Numbered from the stretch's first letter, positions 17,582 through 25,063 are shown. The stretch: 64,000 nt of DNA from Prevotella communis (GCF_022024175.1 NZ_CP091794.1:1488001-1552000); one strand, 5' to 3'. Numbers and translations are program-made. Notes: generated from the letters alone by a model not told the origin.

Positions 17582-20251
17582 TTATTTGTGGAATTTGACT
17601 ACTATCGAGTAATCGTCGCTGGATATCGCTGTGTATTTGTAGTCCGTCCATCCTCTCTTTTCGTCTCGTGTCAGACTGTTAATCACGGTACCTGTCCATT
17701 GATCGCCCATTGCCTTGCCATCTTTGTCGGGCAGTGGAATATTGGAAGCCGTCAAACTCTCAAAATTGTGAGATTTCTCTACATTACCACCGAGACTTTC
17801 AGCTGCGCGACTATAATAATCCCAATCACACTTGACTGTGATGTTAGTAATCTTGCCAGACACCACATCGTCGATGTCGATAGTAACCAGATAGTCTCTT
17901 GAAAGGGTCCATGTGTTCATCCAGCTTTCACCATTTTCATCAGTCTTGCATACGCACATAATTTTTACACCGTTCCCTACAGCTGAGACATCAGGCTTGT
18001 TTGAGAACTCTTCAAGATAACCTTCTGTGATGTTGAAATTGTCAGGGAATTTAGTGACAACAAACACGTCGTTCTGGCTACCATCCCATACACCCGTATA
18101 GTGCACCTTGCTATTCACCTCGATGGTTACGTACTTTAAATCTGTGAAGTCGTAGGCGCCTTTTCCTCGCTCTTCCTGCGTCACCTTCATCTCGTATGTG
18201 CCCACTTCCTTGTTCTCGTCGTCCAAAACCGTCACGCTCACAGATCCGGTACGGGCATCGCCACTATTCGCGCTGGCAGTAACCTTGAACGTGAGGTTGC
18301 CCTCCTTCTTCACTTCCAGCCAGTCGTTGTTGGCCTTAACCTTGAAGTTTGGCTGATTAGTCACTACCGTCACCTCCTTAGTACCACCCTTCGCTTCGAA
18401 ACTCAAGGTTTTTGGATCTGTGGAAATATCTGGCTCCTCCAGCGATGCGTTAATGTCAAAGGCCTCTTGCTGGCGGGCGTTAGAGATTTGCTCTACGACA
18501 ACGGTCAAATTTGTTCGCACATCTTTTCTGCGCAATGCCTTCAGTATGGTCTCATCTGCAATCTGCATGGGTTTGCCGGCAAACACTGTGCCCATGAATG
18601 TTGATTGGCCGGAACTGCTTTCCGTCAGCCATACCTTTGCCTGAATATTACTCTCATTATGAGATATTTTCAGAATCAGATTATTTAAGTCGTAGTTTTG
18701 CTGTTCTCTGTCAAGGTGAATCAGGAGTGTTTTAGTACCATAACGATACACAATACTCCTTCGATACTCCTGGCTGTTTTTCGTGAGACTAAACTCCAGG
18801 GCGCCGTCTTTCTCGAAATCATTGACGGTAAACTTTGCTCTTTTTGCTCTCATAGATCCTGCATGAGAAGTCCAGTCAATACCGGCATTCAGATTACCTT
18901 CGGCCAACGTGGTGATATAGTCGCTGAACTTACTGAAGAATTCTACGTTGCAGGCTTTCTCACACTCCTTAAGCCAAGCTTCGAAGGGATTGGTCTTCTT
19001 GTCGCGCCAGGTTTCGTACATCTTGACAATTTGTTTTTCCCCTTTTTTCAGTTCAAACCAGTCGAGCACAAATGCGGAAGCATATCCCCAATCAGAAAAT
19101 GCTCCTTCTGCACTAGGATATCCAAGACCTTCGTCAAGATAGCCTCTTAGGCCTAAGACGAAATAGTCTCCCCACACACCGTCGTACATGCCATCTTCAT
19201 CAACCAGCTTCTCTATCCATACGCCACCGGCTTCCATGATGCGTTTGCGCTGATCGTCGTCTTTGGCACTGCACTTATCCCATGCTGTTCCTGAAGGGTC
19301 GTAAGCCGACTGGAAATAATGGAACAGCTCGTGTATGATGGTGCGTCTTAATTTGATTAGTTGATAATCACTTCCCGCCAACATGTCTCGGTTCAGAAGT
19401 ATGACACTTCTTTCGTCACTTATACAGCTCTGCTTGTGTTGGCCGAACTCTCCCACTGCTAGTCCAGAGATCTTGCCTGGGGTGGTTACGTTTATGGGGA
19501 TTTTGCGATCACCCTTTACTTTGAATCCCAGGTCCTTAATAGCTTTTACTGCCTCTTCCATTGCGGCATTGATATCAGTCTCCAACCTGACGACGGTTGC
19601 CCAGTTATAGGGATTCAGGCCCCACAGTCCCCAGCTGATGTCCCAGCTGATGGTGCCGTCGTCTGCCGAACGAGTGCTTCCTGCTCTGTTGTCTGCCTGG
19701 GCCTTGCTGATATACGATTTTGCCAAGCCAAACGAGAGGCTAAGATTCTCCCTGACACCGGCATTGTCGGCTGCGTCAATTGTCGCAGTATATGCTCCAT
19801 TGTTGTAGGTGGCAGGTATATAGACATCAGCATAGGTCACCGTATTATTCGTGGCATGTGTGGCCACTACGGGCTCGTGGAATACCAGGTAAGTGTCCTC
19901 GTCCTTCTTGTCGCTCTTGATGCTGACGGTGAACCCTTCTTTAAAGTCGGCAGGCACCGTCAGTGTGTAGAATGCGGATTCTTCTGCCTCACCTAGAATA
20001 TCTCCACTCTTTTCCTCTTTGATACCCACTTCTGGTGCTCCGCTGAAAGTACCGCTGGGAAAGGTGACAGACGCGTCTTCACACGAGATGCTGCCGCCTG
20101 CGGTGGGTATGACTTCTGTGACAGCAGGATTACTGGGATTGTCAGGGGGCGGTGGATTATCCTTGTCGTCTCCACTACTTGAACAGCTGGCAAAAATCAT
20201 CGGTATAGCCATTATGACTAACAGCTGAAGGATTAATAGGTTCTTCTTCAT
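17582..20251 (-). CDS. Large lipoprotein with HExxH metallopeptidase-like domain and BACON domain
   Basis: The start at ATG 20249-20251 gives 889 residues with a lipoprotein signal (IFASC). A Pro-rich linker is followed by a beta domain opening GGSISCEDASVTFPSG, similar in style to ZU5-like folds. Residues ~300-350 contain RTIIHELFHYFQSAYD, with HELFH as the zinc-binding HExxH and Glu in MEAGGVWIEK as a likely third ligand, a gluzincin-like arrangement. Residues ~609-693 form a BACON domain (DPKTLSFEAKGGTKEVTV, NDWLEV, GSVSVTV). The last ~170 residues are an unrecognised beta-rich region. It is probably surface-exposed. Its native promoter appears to lie beyond the IS element inserted just upstream (IS left end at 20288). 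Exact peptidase activity is unproven. Confidence 0.82.
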   Translation of the reverse strand: MKKNLLILQLLVIMAIPMIFASCSSSGDDKDNPPPPDNPSNPAVTEVIPTAGGSISCEDASVTFPSGTFSGAPEVGIKEEKSGDILGEAEESAFYTLTVPADFKEGFTVSIKSDKKDEDTYLVFHEPVVATHATNNTVTYADVYIPATYNNGAYTATIDAADNAGVRENLSLSFGLAKSYISKAQADNRAGSTRSADDGTISWDISWGLWGLNPYNWATVVRLETDINAAMEEAVKAIKDLGFKVKGDRKIPINVTTPGKISGLAVGEFGQHKQSCISDERSVILLNRDMLAGSDYQLIKLRRTIIHELFHYFQSAYDPSGTAWDKCSAKDDDQRKRIMEAGGVWIEKLVDEDGMYDGVWGDYFVLGLRGYLDEGLGYPSAEGAFSDWGYASAFVLDWFELKKGEKQIVKMYETWRDKKTNPFEAWLKECEKACNVEFFSKFSDYITTLAEGNLNAGIDWTSHAGSMRAKRAKFTVNDFEKDGALEFSLTKNSQEYRRSIVYRYGTKTLLIHLDREQQNYDLNNLILKISHNESNIQAKVWLTESSSGQSTFMGTVFAGKPMQIADETILKALRRKDVRTNLTVVVEQISNARQQEAFDINASLEEPDISTDPKTLSFEAKGGTKEVTVVTNQPNFKVKANNDWLEVKKEGNLTFKVTASANSGDARTGSVSVTVLDDENKEVGTYEMKVTQEERGKGAYDFTDLKYVTIEVNSKVHYTGVWDGSQNDVFVVTKFPDNFNITEGYLEEFSNKPDVSAVGNGVKIMCVCKTDENGESWMNTWTLSRDYLVTIDIDDVVSGKITNITVKCDWDYYSRAAESLGGNVEKSHNFESLTASNIPLPDKDGKAMGDQWTGTVINSLTRDEKRGWTDYKYTAISSDDYSIVVKFHK

Positions 20252-20275
20252 AGTCGTAATAAATTTTATAGGTTT

Positions 20276-20287
20276 TTTAGTTAAGTA
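20276..20287. repeat. Target-site duplication, left copy
   Basis: TTTAGTTAAGTA here recurs at 21882-21893. If the element ends are the aligned inverted repeats, the duplication proper is the 7 bases TTAAGTA (20281-20287 and 21887-21893); the further five matching bases TTTAG would be chance or a target preference. Confidence 0.75.
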
Positions 20288-20305
20288 CTGAACTTTCGCA
20301 AGTGA
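20288..20305 (+). repeat. IS4 element terminal inverted repeat, left
   Basis: CTGAACTTTCGCAAGTGA matches the reverse complement of 21869-21886 at 16 of 18 positions. Confidence 0.9.
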
Positions 20306-20316
20306 ATATTCATTCA

Positions 20317-21750
20317 TCAAGCGACTAATTTATACATTTGATATAGCTTATGGAACTTAGGATTGGCATCAATAACCGCAGAAAGCAGTTCACTGACATC
20401 GGCAGAGATCATCTCTGCGATTTCCAGGATGGTGTCCAATATAAGTTCCCATATCCTGTCCGAAGCGGACAGCTCGAGAGTGTTGCCAGTGGTATCACGG
20501 AAGAGCGCCCCGACGGTTTCGTAGGCCTCAAACCGCTTTACCGTGCAAAGTATGTTGTACTGCATCATGATCAGCGTAAAGCTGGCAATCTGTGCAGAGA
20601 AGTGTACGCTCTGACATCTGCCGAAGTCGAGCAGTTGCTTCTGGTCGTGATAAGCCACCTCGGTAGTCCAGCGGATAGCGTACGTCCTGTATGCTTTGAG
20701 AAAACTAAGCGAGAGGTCCGTAGTGAGCAATCCATTCCAAAGCCCATTCCTGCCTCGTTTCGAGAAGAACAAACGCACGGTGGTACCTGCAAACTTCACA
20801 TCGATGGTGCAGTAGGTACATCTGAGTGTCCTGTTATGTTTGGTGAGGCCCTGCTTCTGGAGCTTCTTGATAATCTGCTTAGCAGTCAAATCACCCCACT
20901 GGGTGTGGTATTTGGTTTTTCCAATCTTTATCATACCAATCAAATGACACTTGATGTGGCGGCTGGTAATCAGGCGAACGAAGTCTGCACTGGTAAACCA
21001 ACTGTCAACCAGCAGATAGTCGAAACGTATTCCACGCTTGATAGCGTACTTCACCATCTCGATTGCCTTGTCAGTCTTCTTCATGGTGTATTCTTTTATG
21101 CGCTCCTCAACACATTGCCCCGTATAGTCGGCAGAGAAACGCTCACTGCGTTGCTTGTCCGTCAACCCTTGCTTCTTGTCAGGATTACTGCCTTCTTCAC
21201 CATGAAGCGAGAAATCGAGAAACAATTGGCTCATGCCATCGCACAGAAGCAGCGTCAGACATTTGTAGCCGAGGATGCTCTTATGTTGGATATGAGAGAA
21301 AACCTTGCCGATAAGTTCACTCTTGCGACCACTCTTTGGAGCGTCTGTGTCATCGATAATCAGGCAGACAGGCTTGTCATGCTCAGCCTCGGTGCTACGG
21401 CTGATCTTACACAGCAGCTGGAGGTTCATCGCATACAGCAGTTTGCGCCACTTGATATCACCATCATTCATAAAACGATAGAACATGTCCTTCTCACAAC
21501 AGAACAAGCGGCTTAATGAAGAGCCAGAGTACCGGTATGCATTCCTGACGACGAAGAAAGGGAACAGCATCAAAAGATTAAGGACCTGCACGTTCGTGAA
21601 CTTGCAGTTCTCTTTCTTCTCTGTCCCTATCTGCTCCGGACGTATGTTTATGCACTCCATCACTCTCATAATCGCATTAATTGCACGGTTATTCTCATTT
21701 TCTGAGAAAAAGCTTCTCAAATCTGAAATAATTGTTGTACCTTTGCTCAC
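20317..21750 (-). CDS. IS4-family DDE transposase
   Basis: The protein has 477 residues, with GTG at 21748-21750 as the likely start (MSKGTTIISDL). The catalytic core is visible: first Asp in LIIDDTDAPKSGRK, second Asp in YLLVDSWFTSADF, and the Glu within YAIRWTTEVAYHDQK, an exact match to the IS4 signature Y-x2-R-x3-E-x6-K. The frame is intact. It reads in the same direction as the lipoprotein gene 66 bases downstream, so read-through could express that gene. The nearest complete host promoter (21903-21934) points into the element. Confidence 0.95.
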   Translation of the reverse strand: MSKGTTIISDLRSFFSENENNRAINAIMRVMECINIRPEQIGTEKKENCKFTNVQVLNLLMLFPFFVVRNAYRYSGSSLSRLFCCEKDMFYRFMNDGDIKWRKLLYAMNLQLLCKISRSTEAEHDKPVCLIIDDTDAPKSGRKSELIGKVFSHIQHKSILGYKCLTLLLCDGMSQLFLDFSLHGEEGSNPDKKQGLTDKQRSERFSADYTGQCVEERIKEYTMKKTDKAIEMVKYAIKRGIRFDYLLVDSWFTSADFVRLITSRHIKCHLIGMIKIGKTKYHTQWGDLTAKQIIKKLQKQGLTKHNRTLRCTYCTIDVKFAGTTVRLFFSKRGRNGLWNGLLTTDLSLSFLKAYRTYAIRWTTEVAYHDQKQLLDFGRCQSVHFSAQIASFTLIMMQYNILCTVKRFEAYETVGALFRDTTGNTLELSASDRIWELILDTILEIAEMISADVSELLSAVIDANPKFHKLYQMYKLVA

Positions 21751-21868
21751 GGCTTCTAAGTTTGAACTTTATTGTTTGGCGACTATAAAGTTACTCATTT
21801 TCAGTGAGTTGAGCAAACTTCGAAGCCATTTTTATTCCTATTTTATGTTAAATTATACAGGTGCGCCA

Positions 21869-21886
21869 TCACTTGCGAAACTTTAG
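21869..21886 (-). repeat. IS4 element terminal inverted repeat, right
   Basis: TCACTTGCGAAACTTTAG is the inverted partner of 20288-20305 (two mismatches). Confidence 0.9.
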
Positions 21887-21893
21887 TTAAGTA
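21882..21893. repeat. Target-site duplication, right copy
   Basis: TTTAGTTAAGTA repeats the left flank at 20276-20287; the unambiguous 7-base duplication is 21887-21893. Confidence 0.75.
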
Positions 21894-21902
21894 TATTCTC
21901 GG

Positions 21903-21934
21903 CAAATATATAACAAAAAAACGGAACTTTCAAA
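21903..21934 (-). promoter_or_regulatory. Displaced promoter of the HExxH lipoprotein gene
   Basis: On the minus strand TTTG (21931-21934), a 20-base spacer and TATATTTG (21903-21910) match the Bacteroidetes promoter closely. Removing the IS and one 7-base duplication would place its start point about 40 bases before the lipoprotein ATG, so this is probably that gene's own promoter, now reading into the IS. Confidence 0.65.
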
Positions 21935-21981
21935 CAATCCCGAGTTTTTTTCTGTGTCAAGAGGGGGATATAAAAGATAAT

Positions 21982-22010
21982 GGCCCCCGAAGCATTCCGC
22001 CTCAGGAGCC
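21982..22010 (-). terminator. Possible terminator after the smalltalk gene
   Basis: On the minus strand GGCTCC (22005-22010) can pair with GGGGCC (21982-21987), including one G-U pair, followed by ATTATCTTTTA. The tail is only moderately U-rich. Confidence 0.45.
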
Positions 22011-22061
22011 GTTTTTGTTGTTTCATGCATCACATTTTCCCTGTCATGCGAATACTTCTAT

Positions 22062-22160
22062 TCACGCCATGCAGCTGGTCACGCCCAGTGCAGTTGCGAT
22101 GGCCGACAGCACACTAATGGCTGTTTGAATCGCGAATTTCCAAAATGTCTTGTTCTTCAT
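22062..22160 (-). CDS. Smalltalk family small protein
   Basis: This 32-residue frame begins MKNKTFWKFAIQTAIS and ends with TALGVTSCMA. It matches the pattern of the Bacteroidales 'smalltalk' proteins: a short basic N-terminus, one hydrophobic helix and a C-terminal ALGVTSC. The function is unknown; members are typically encoded between a HU-like DNA-binding protein and an N-acetylmuramoyl-L-alanine amidase. Here the HU-like gene is upstream as expected, but no amidase gene follows. The gene is too short for usual ORF cut-offs. The cysteine might be lipidated or in a terminal motif; that is speculation. Confidence 0.85.
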   Translation of the reverse strand: MKNKTFWKFAIQTAISVLSAIATALGVTSCMA

Positions 22161-22170
22161 GGTTCAGAAT

Positions 22171-22198
22171 TTTAATGTTTAATGTTTAATCTTTAAGG
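22171..22198 (-). repeat. Tandem heptanucleotide repeat at HU-like/smalltalk junction
   Basis: Four 7-base units of the form TTTAAnn (plus strand) span the gap, and the TAA stop codon of the HU-like gene lies inside the outermost unit. This belongs to the class of heptad junction repeats described in the findings. Confidence 0.8.
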
Positions 22199-22696
22199 AT
22201 TTACGGGTCCGCTTTCTCCGTTGTTCCCTGACTCCGTGTTTCCGCTCTCCGGGTCTTCCACCTCACCCGATGTTGAGGTAACTCGCTTCACCTCCTTACC
22301 GTCTCGGTCGAAGCAGGTGATCTGGATGGCGGTCTTTGCCAGCTCCTCCTTCAGGTCAGTGTCGGGCGTGAAGATGATGCGGCGACTGGTGATCAGCTCT
22401 GCCTTTACCTCGTTCACCGTCTCTACGCTCTTGGCACGCAGACCGAAGCGCATGGTACCCAGTCCAGGCAGTGCCACCGAGTGACCTTCCGTTGCCCATG
22501 CCTTGATCACCTCGCCGGCTGCATCCCAGCATGCCTGCATCACGCCTCGGCTCACACCACTGCGAAGGGCAGCCTCCTTAATTACCTTGTCCTGTGTGAG
22601 GGCGGTGTACAACTCAGGCATCATCACGTAGCGATACTTACCAGCGTAGGTGCCTACCTTCTGCAACTGTTCTTTTGCTTTTACTCTCATTGACAT
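22193..22696 (-). CDS. HU-like DNA-binding domain protein (HU-HIG type)
   Basis: The 167-residue protein has the HU/IHF fold in the Bacteroidales-specific variant: VSRGVMQACWDAAGEVIKAWATEGHSVALPGLGTMRFG corresponds to the helical body and the GxxxLxGxG-like turn of HU (the quoted region spans roughly residues 48-86). A beta region (SRRIIFTPDTDLKEEL) and a Ser/Gly/Glu-rich tail follow. Such proteins are found with smalltalk genes and are thought to bind DNA; targets are unknown. ATG 22694-22696 or the ATG two codons later could be the start. It is the first gene of a two-gene unit with smalltalk. Confidence 0.85.
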   Translation of the reverse strand: MSMRVKAKEQLQKVGTYAGKYRYVMMPELYTALTQDKVIKEAALRSGVSRGVMQACWDAAGEVIKAWATEGHSVALPGLGTMRFGLRAKSVETVNEVKAELITSRRIIFTPDTDLKEELAKTAIQITCFDRDGKEVKRVTSTSGEVEDPESGNTESGNNGESGPVNP

Positions 22697-22983
22697 AATC
22701 TAAATGTGTTTTAAATGGTTATCAAATGTTTAATGTTTTTACTTTCGTCAATTTCCGGTTCAAAATCGCCTTCGTGCTTCCAAACTTCCTCGTGCACTAG
22801 GAAAAATTTACTCGCTAGTTAGAGCGTTATTTTTCTCCTTCGTATTGACAATGCAAAGGTACGAAAAATATCTGAGACTGTCAAGAAAATATCCCAAAAA
22901 CAGCCATTTTTGAGGGGTATTTTTCGGGCTAAAAATGCAGAAAAATAATAGGGAATCTAAATAGCATTTTGAAAACACTACGA

Positions 22984-23138
22984 AATGGACGAATGGACGT
23001 GGACGAATGGACGTTTTGGCGTTTTCAAAAATGAAAGGACAATAAACATATTATACAATTATCGATTTTATCTATTCTTCCCTTCTTACAAATAAAATAT
23101 TGGGAAAACGTCCATTCGTCCACGTCCATATGTCCATT
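22984..23138. repeat. 34-base inverted repeat with nested 14-base direct repeats
   Basis: The arms are 22984-23017 and 23105-23138, 32 of 34 positions matching, separated by 87 bases. The left arm contains TGGACGAATGGACG twice in tandem, so the structure is both a tandem and an inverted repeat. It may be a REP-like element or a protein-binding region for the neighbouring HU-like gene. Confidence 0.85.
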
Positions 23139-23224
23139 CTTAATAAAATGCGAAGCAAATATTTGGTTATGTTAGATTTTATGGTTATCTGTGCATCACA
23201 TAAACACTAAAGACCAACAGTATC

Positions 23225-23281
23225 ATGGGGACAGGTGTTCGATTCCTCTCATTTGACTAGAAATCAAACACCTGTTCCCAT
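23225..23281. repeat. REP-like hairpin beside the RAYT gene
   Basis: The arms 23225-23244 and 23262-23281 are 20 bases with two mismatches (core ACAGGTGTT / AACACCTGT) and a 17-base loop. It ends 4 bases from the RAYT stop codon. It lacks a U-tract, so it is not a simple terminator. Confidence 0.8.
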
Positions 23282-23285
23282 AATC

Positions 23286-24437
23286 TTAGGCATGCGGATT
23301 CTGAATTGAGATAGGGGTCTCATGACTGATGTTGCAGATGGCTTCGGCCAGGTGGTTCAGGTAGTGAAAGCGCTCGTAGTCGCTCTTGAAAACGGGCATA
23401 TCCTCGGCCCATGGTGCCAGGATGAGCAGGGTGCCGGCAGCACAGGCCTCGAAACGGCTGCGCTCCGGCTTCCAGTAGTCGGTGATGGGGTCTGTCTGAA
23501 CGTGTATCAGGCGCAGATGTTCGTCTAAGGCGATATGCTTCATGCGCTTCTCGCATTCAGAGATGCCGGGTGTCACCAGCACGCAGCCGCCCTTGGCATC
23601 AGCCGTCAGTTGCCGGCGGCCCTCTTCCCAGACGGGGGTATTTTCTGTTGGTATGCCGTTAGTGCGGCGATGGAAGTGCACTTGCTTCTTGTCGGGCTGG
23701 CGTAGCAGGAGCATATTGCCGAAGGCGCTGTAGCGCACGCCGTCGATCTTGATGCAGAGGGCACGCTGAAACAGCCCCGGATATTCGCGGCGCATCAGCA
23801 GGCGGCGGGGATTATCGCTGAGATAATGACGCCAGTTGTCCAGCTGTCCTCGGCGCAGCAGCAGTTTATCATTGAAGCCGCGGGCAAAGAGCAGGCCATG
23901 GGTGCGGTCCTCTTTCGGGCGCTGCCCCTGTTGGGTTTGTCGCGACTGAGTCGCAACATACGGGACGGCAGGGACGGCAGGGACGGCAGGGACAGCGGGA
24001 ACAGCGGGGACGGCAGGAACAGCGGCATCTGGAAATAGCTCGCGGTAACTGCGGCCGCAGCCGGTCTTAAAGCCACGGATAATCCTGCTGAGGTCTTTCT
24101 CCATCTTCTCCTTGATGAAGATGATGCCATGCATATGGTCGGGCATCATCTGCAGGGCAATGATTTCTACCTGGGGGTAGTACCTGGGGATGCCCCACCA
24201 TTCATCGCTCACCCTCTGGCCCAGGGGGCTGAGCTCTATCCTTGGTGCATCCTTGCTACCGGCAGGCGCGTCGCAGCGCCCTACAATCCTTCCAAAGAGC
24301 GGGCGTCGCCCCTCGGTGGTCATCGTGATCATATACATCATGCGGTCTGTATAGTCGTGATCTACACAGCGCCTTAACATCGATGGCTTCTTCTCGCCGG
24401 CAAATGCTTTCTGTCTTTCAAAGACTTCTCGTTTCAC
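23286..24437 (-). CDS. REP-associated tyrosine transposase (RAYT) with extra C-terminal domain
   Basis: The protein has about 383 residues if started at GTG 24435-24437, which keeps the protein-like KREVFERQKAFAGEKKP; ATG 24380 is the alternative. It is a Y1 HUH transposase of the IS200/RAYT type: MPDHMHGIIFI supplies the His-x-His metal site (residues ~101-103) and HYLSDNPRR the likely catalytic Tyr (~205). A repeat of Ala-Val-Pro units interrupts the domain at ~139-159. The C-terminal ~130 residues hold a further conserved-looking segment (CVLVTPGISECEKRM, WKPERSRFEACAAG, LLILAPW) that resembles a DprA/LOG-type Rossmann fold by eye. RAYTs are single-copy, domesticated enzymes acting on REP hairpins. 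A TAATTTTG -7 box at 24443-24450 would make the GTG start leaderless. Confidence 0.8.
   Translation of the reverse strand: MKREVFERQKAFAGEKKPSMLRRCVDHDYTDRMMYMITMTTEGRRPLFGRIVGRCDAPAGSKDAPRIELSPLGQRVSDEWWGIPRYYPQVEIIALQMMPDHMHGIIFIKEKMEKDLSRIIRGFKTGCGRSYRELFPDAAVPAVPAVPAVPAVPAVPAVPYVATQSRQTQQGQRPKEDRTHGLLFARGFNDKLLLRRGQLDNWRHYLSDNPRRLLMRREYPGLFQRALCIKIDGVRYSAFGNMLLLRQPDKKQVHFHRRTNGIPTENTPVWEEGRRQLTADAKGGCVLVTPGISECEKRMKHIALDEHLRLIHVQTDPITDYWKPERSRFEACAAGTLLILAPWAEDMPVFKSDYERFHYLNHLAEAICNISHETPISIQNPHA
23962..24024 (-). repeat. 9-base microsatellite inside the RAYT gene
   Basis: There are seven tandem copies of a 9-base unit (GGGACGGCA or GGAACAGCG variants on the plus strand) encoding Ala-Val-Pro repeats. 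Copy-number change keeps the reading frame. Confidence 0.9.
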
Positions 24438-24546
24438 GACTGCAAAATTACTGCTTTTTCCCCGGAAATCCTTGCAGATGTCGGAATTTATTCGTAATTT
24501 AGCCGCCGAATAATATTTACCATATAAAACTATAAATAAGGGAACT

Positions 24547-25059
24547 ATGAAAAAAATGATGAACTGGGTGATGATTGTCACCTTGATTTGTGGTTCGGCA
24601 GCGCTGATGAACGCCTGCAAGAAAAGTAGTACGCCGGACTGCTGTCAGCAGGCTACGGAACAGACGGAACAGGCTGAGGCTGAGGACAGCGTGAAGCAGG
24701 TGGTGAGTACGGAACTGATACGTACCAGTCAGAGCTGGGACGGCGTGGAGCTGCCCGATTATTTTGAGGGACGTCCGGAACTGGTGGCGGTGAAGTATGT
24801 ATTCCCTGCCGGCAAGAAGCTGGGATGGCACCACCACGTGGCTATGAACTATGGTGTGCTGGTGCAGGGCGAACTGACGATTATCGGTCAGGACGGCAAG
24901 ACGAAGGTGGTGCACGAGGGTGAGCCGGTAGTAGAGATGGTGGGCACGATTCACCACGGCGAGAACCGCGGCACGAAGGACTGTATCCTCTATATGTTCT
25001 ACTTGTCGCAGAAAGACCTGCCGCTGGCTGTGCAGCATCCGGAGATACCGCTGGAGTAG
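24547..25059 (+). CDS. Cupin-domain lipoprotein
   Basis: The 170-residue protein has a lipoprotein signal with lipobox LMNAC and a Cys/Gln/Glu-rich linker. The cupin barrel is marked by GWHHHVAMNYGVLVQGELTI (His-rich motif 1) and EMVGTIHHGENRG (motif 2), giving a probable metal site of several His. It should sit in the periplasm or outer membrane. Single-domain cupins bind small molecules or act as dioxygenases or isomerases; the function here is not deducible. It is monocistronic, with a weak -7 box (TAATTTAG) about 50 bases upstream and a strong terminator after it. Confidence 0.88.
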   Translation: MKKMMNWVMIVTLICGSAALMNACKKSSTPDCCQQATEQTEQAEAEDSVKQVVSTELIRTSQSWDGVELPDYFEGRPELVAVKYVFPAGKKLGWHHHVAMNYGVLVQGELTIIGQDGKTKVVHEGEPVVEMVGTIHHGENRGTKDCILYMFYLSQKDLPLAVQHPEIPLE

Positions 25060-25063
25060 GGGT

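Larger units (their letters stand above)
20288..21886 (-). mobile_element. IS4-family insertion sequence, complete
   Basis: This is a 1599-base element with 18-base terminal inverted repeats, one transposase gene and a flanking direct repeat. The transposase carries the IS4 YREK signature, and size, repeat length and ends starting CTGA/CTAA fit the family. It inserted in the 5' leader of the downstream lipoprotein gene, in the same orientation. All parts look intact, so it may be active and is probably a recent arrival. Confidence 0.92.
22697..23285. other. Gene-free 589-base region with two inverted repeats
   Basis: No protein or RNA gene is recognisable. The HU-proximal half is AT-rich and includes a CAAAGGTA (minus-strand TACCTTTG) at about 22855-22862 that could be the -7 box of the HU-like gene, giving a leader near 150 bases. 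The other half holds a 34-base inverted repeat (22984-23138) and a 20-base hairpin (23225-23281), both described separately. Confidence 0.7.

Noticed and set aside
20350..21516. 388-codon open frame antisense to the IS4 transposase
   Set aside because: The sense protein has an exact YREK signature and DDE residues; the antisense frame is a shadow.
22984..23138. Possible CRISPR array or attachment site
   Set aside because: There are only two inverted arms plus a nested direct repeat, no regularly spaced unique spacers, and no cas or integrase genes nearby.
23962..24024. Frameshift or assembly artefact in the RAYT gene
   Set aside because: The repeat unit is 9 bases and keeps the frame; sequence on both sides continues the same protein.
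22062..24437. Prophage or integrative element remnant
   Set aside because: HU-like, smalltalk and RAYT genes are normal chromosomal Bacteroidales genes; no integrase, capsid, mob or tra genes are present.
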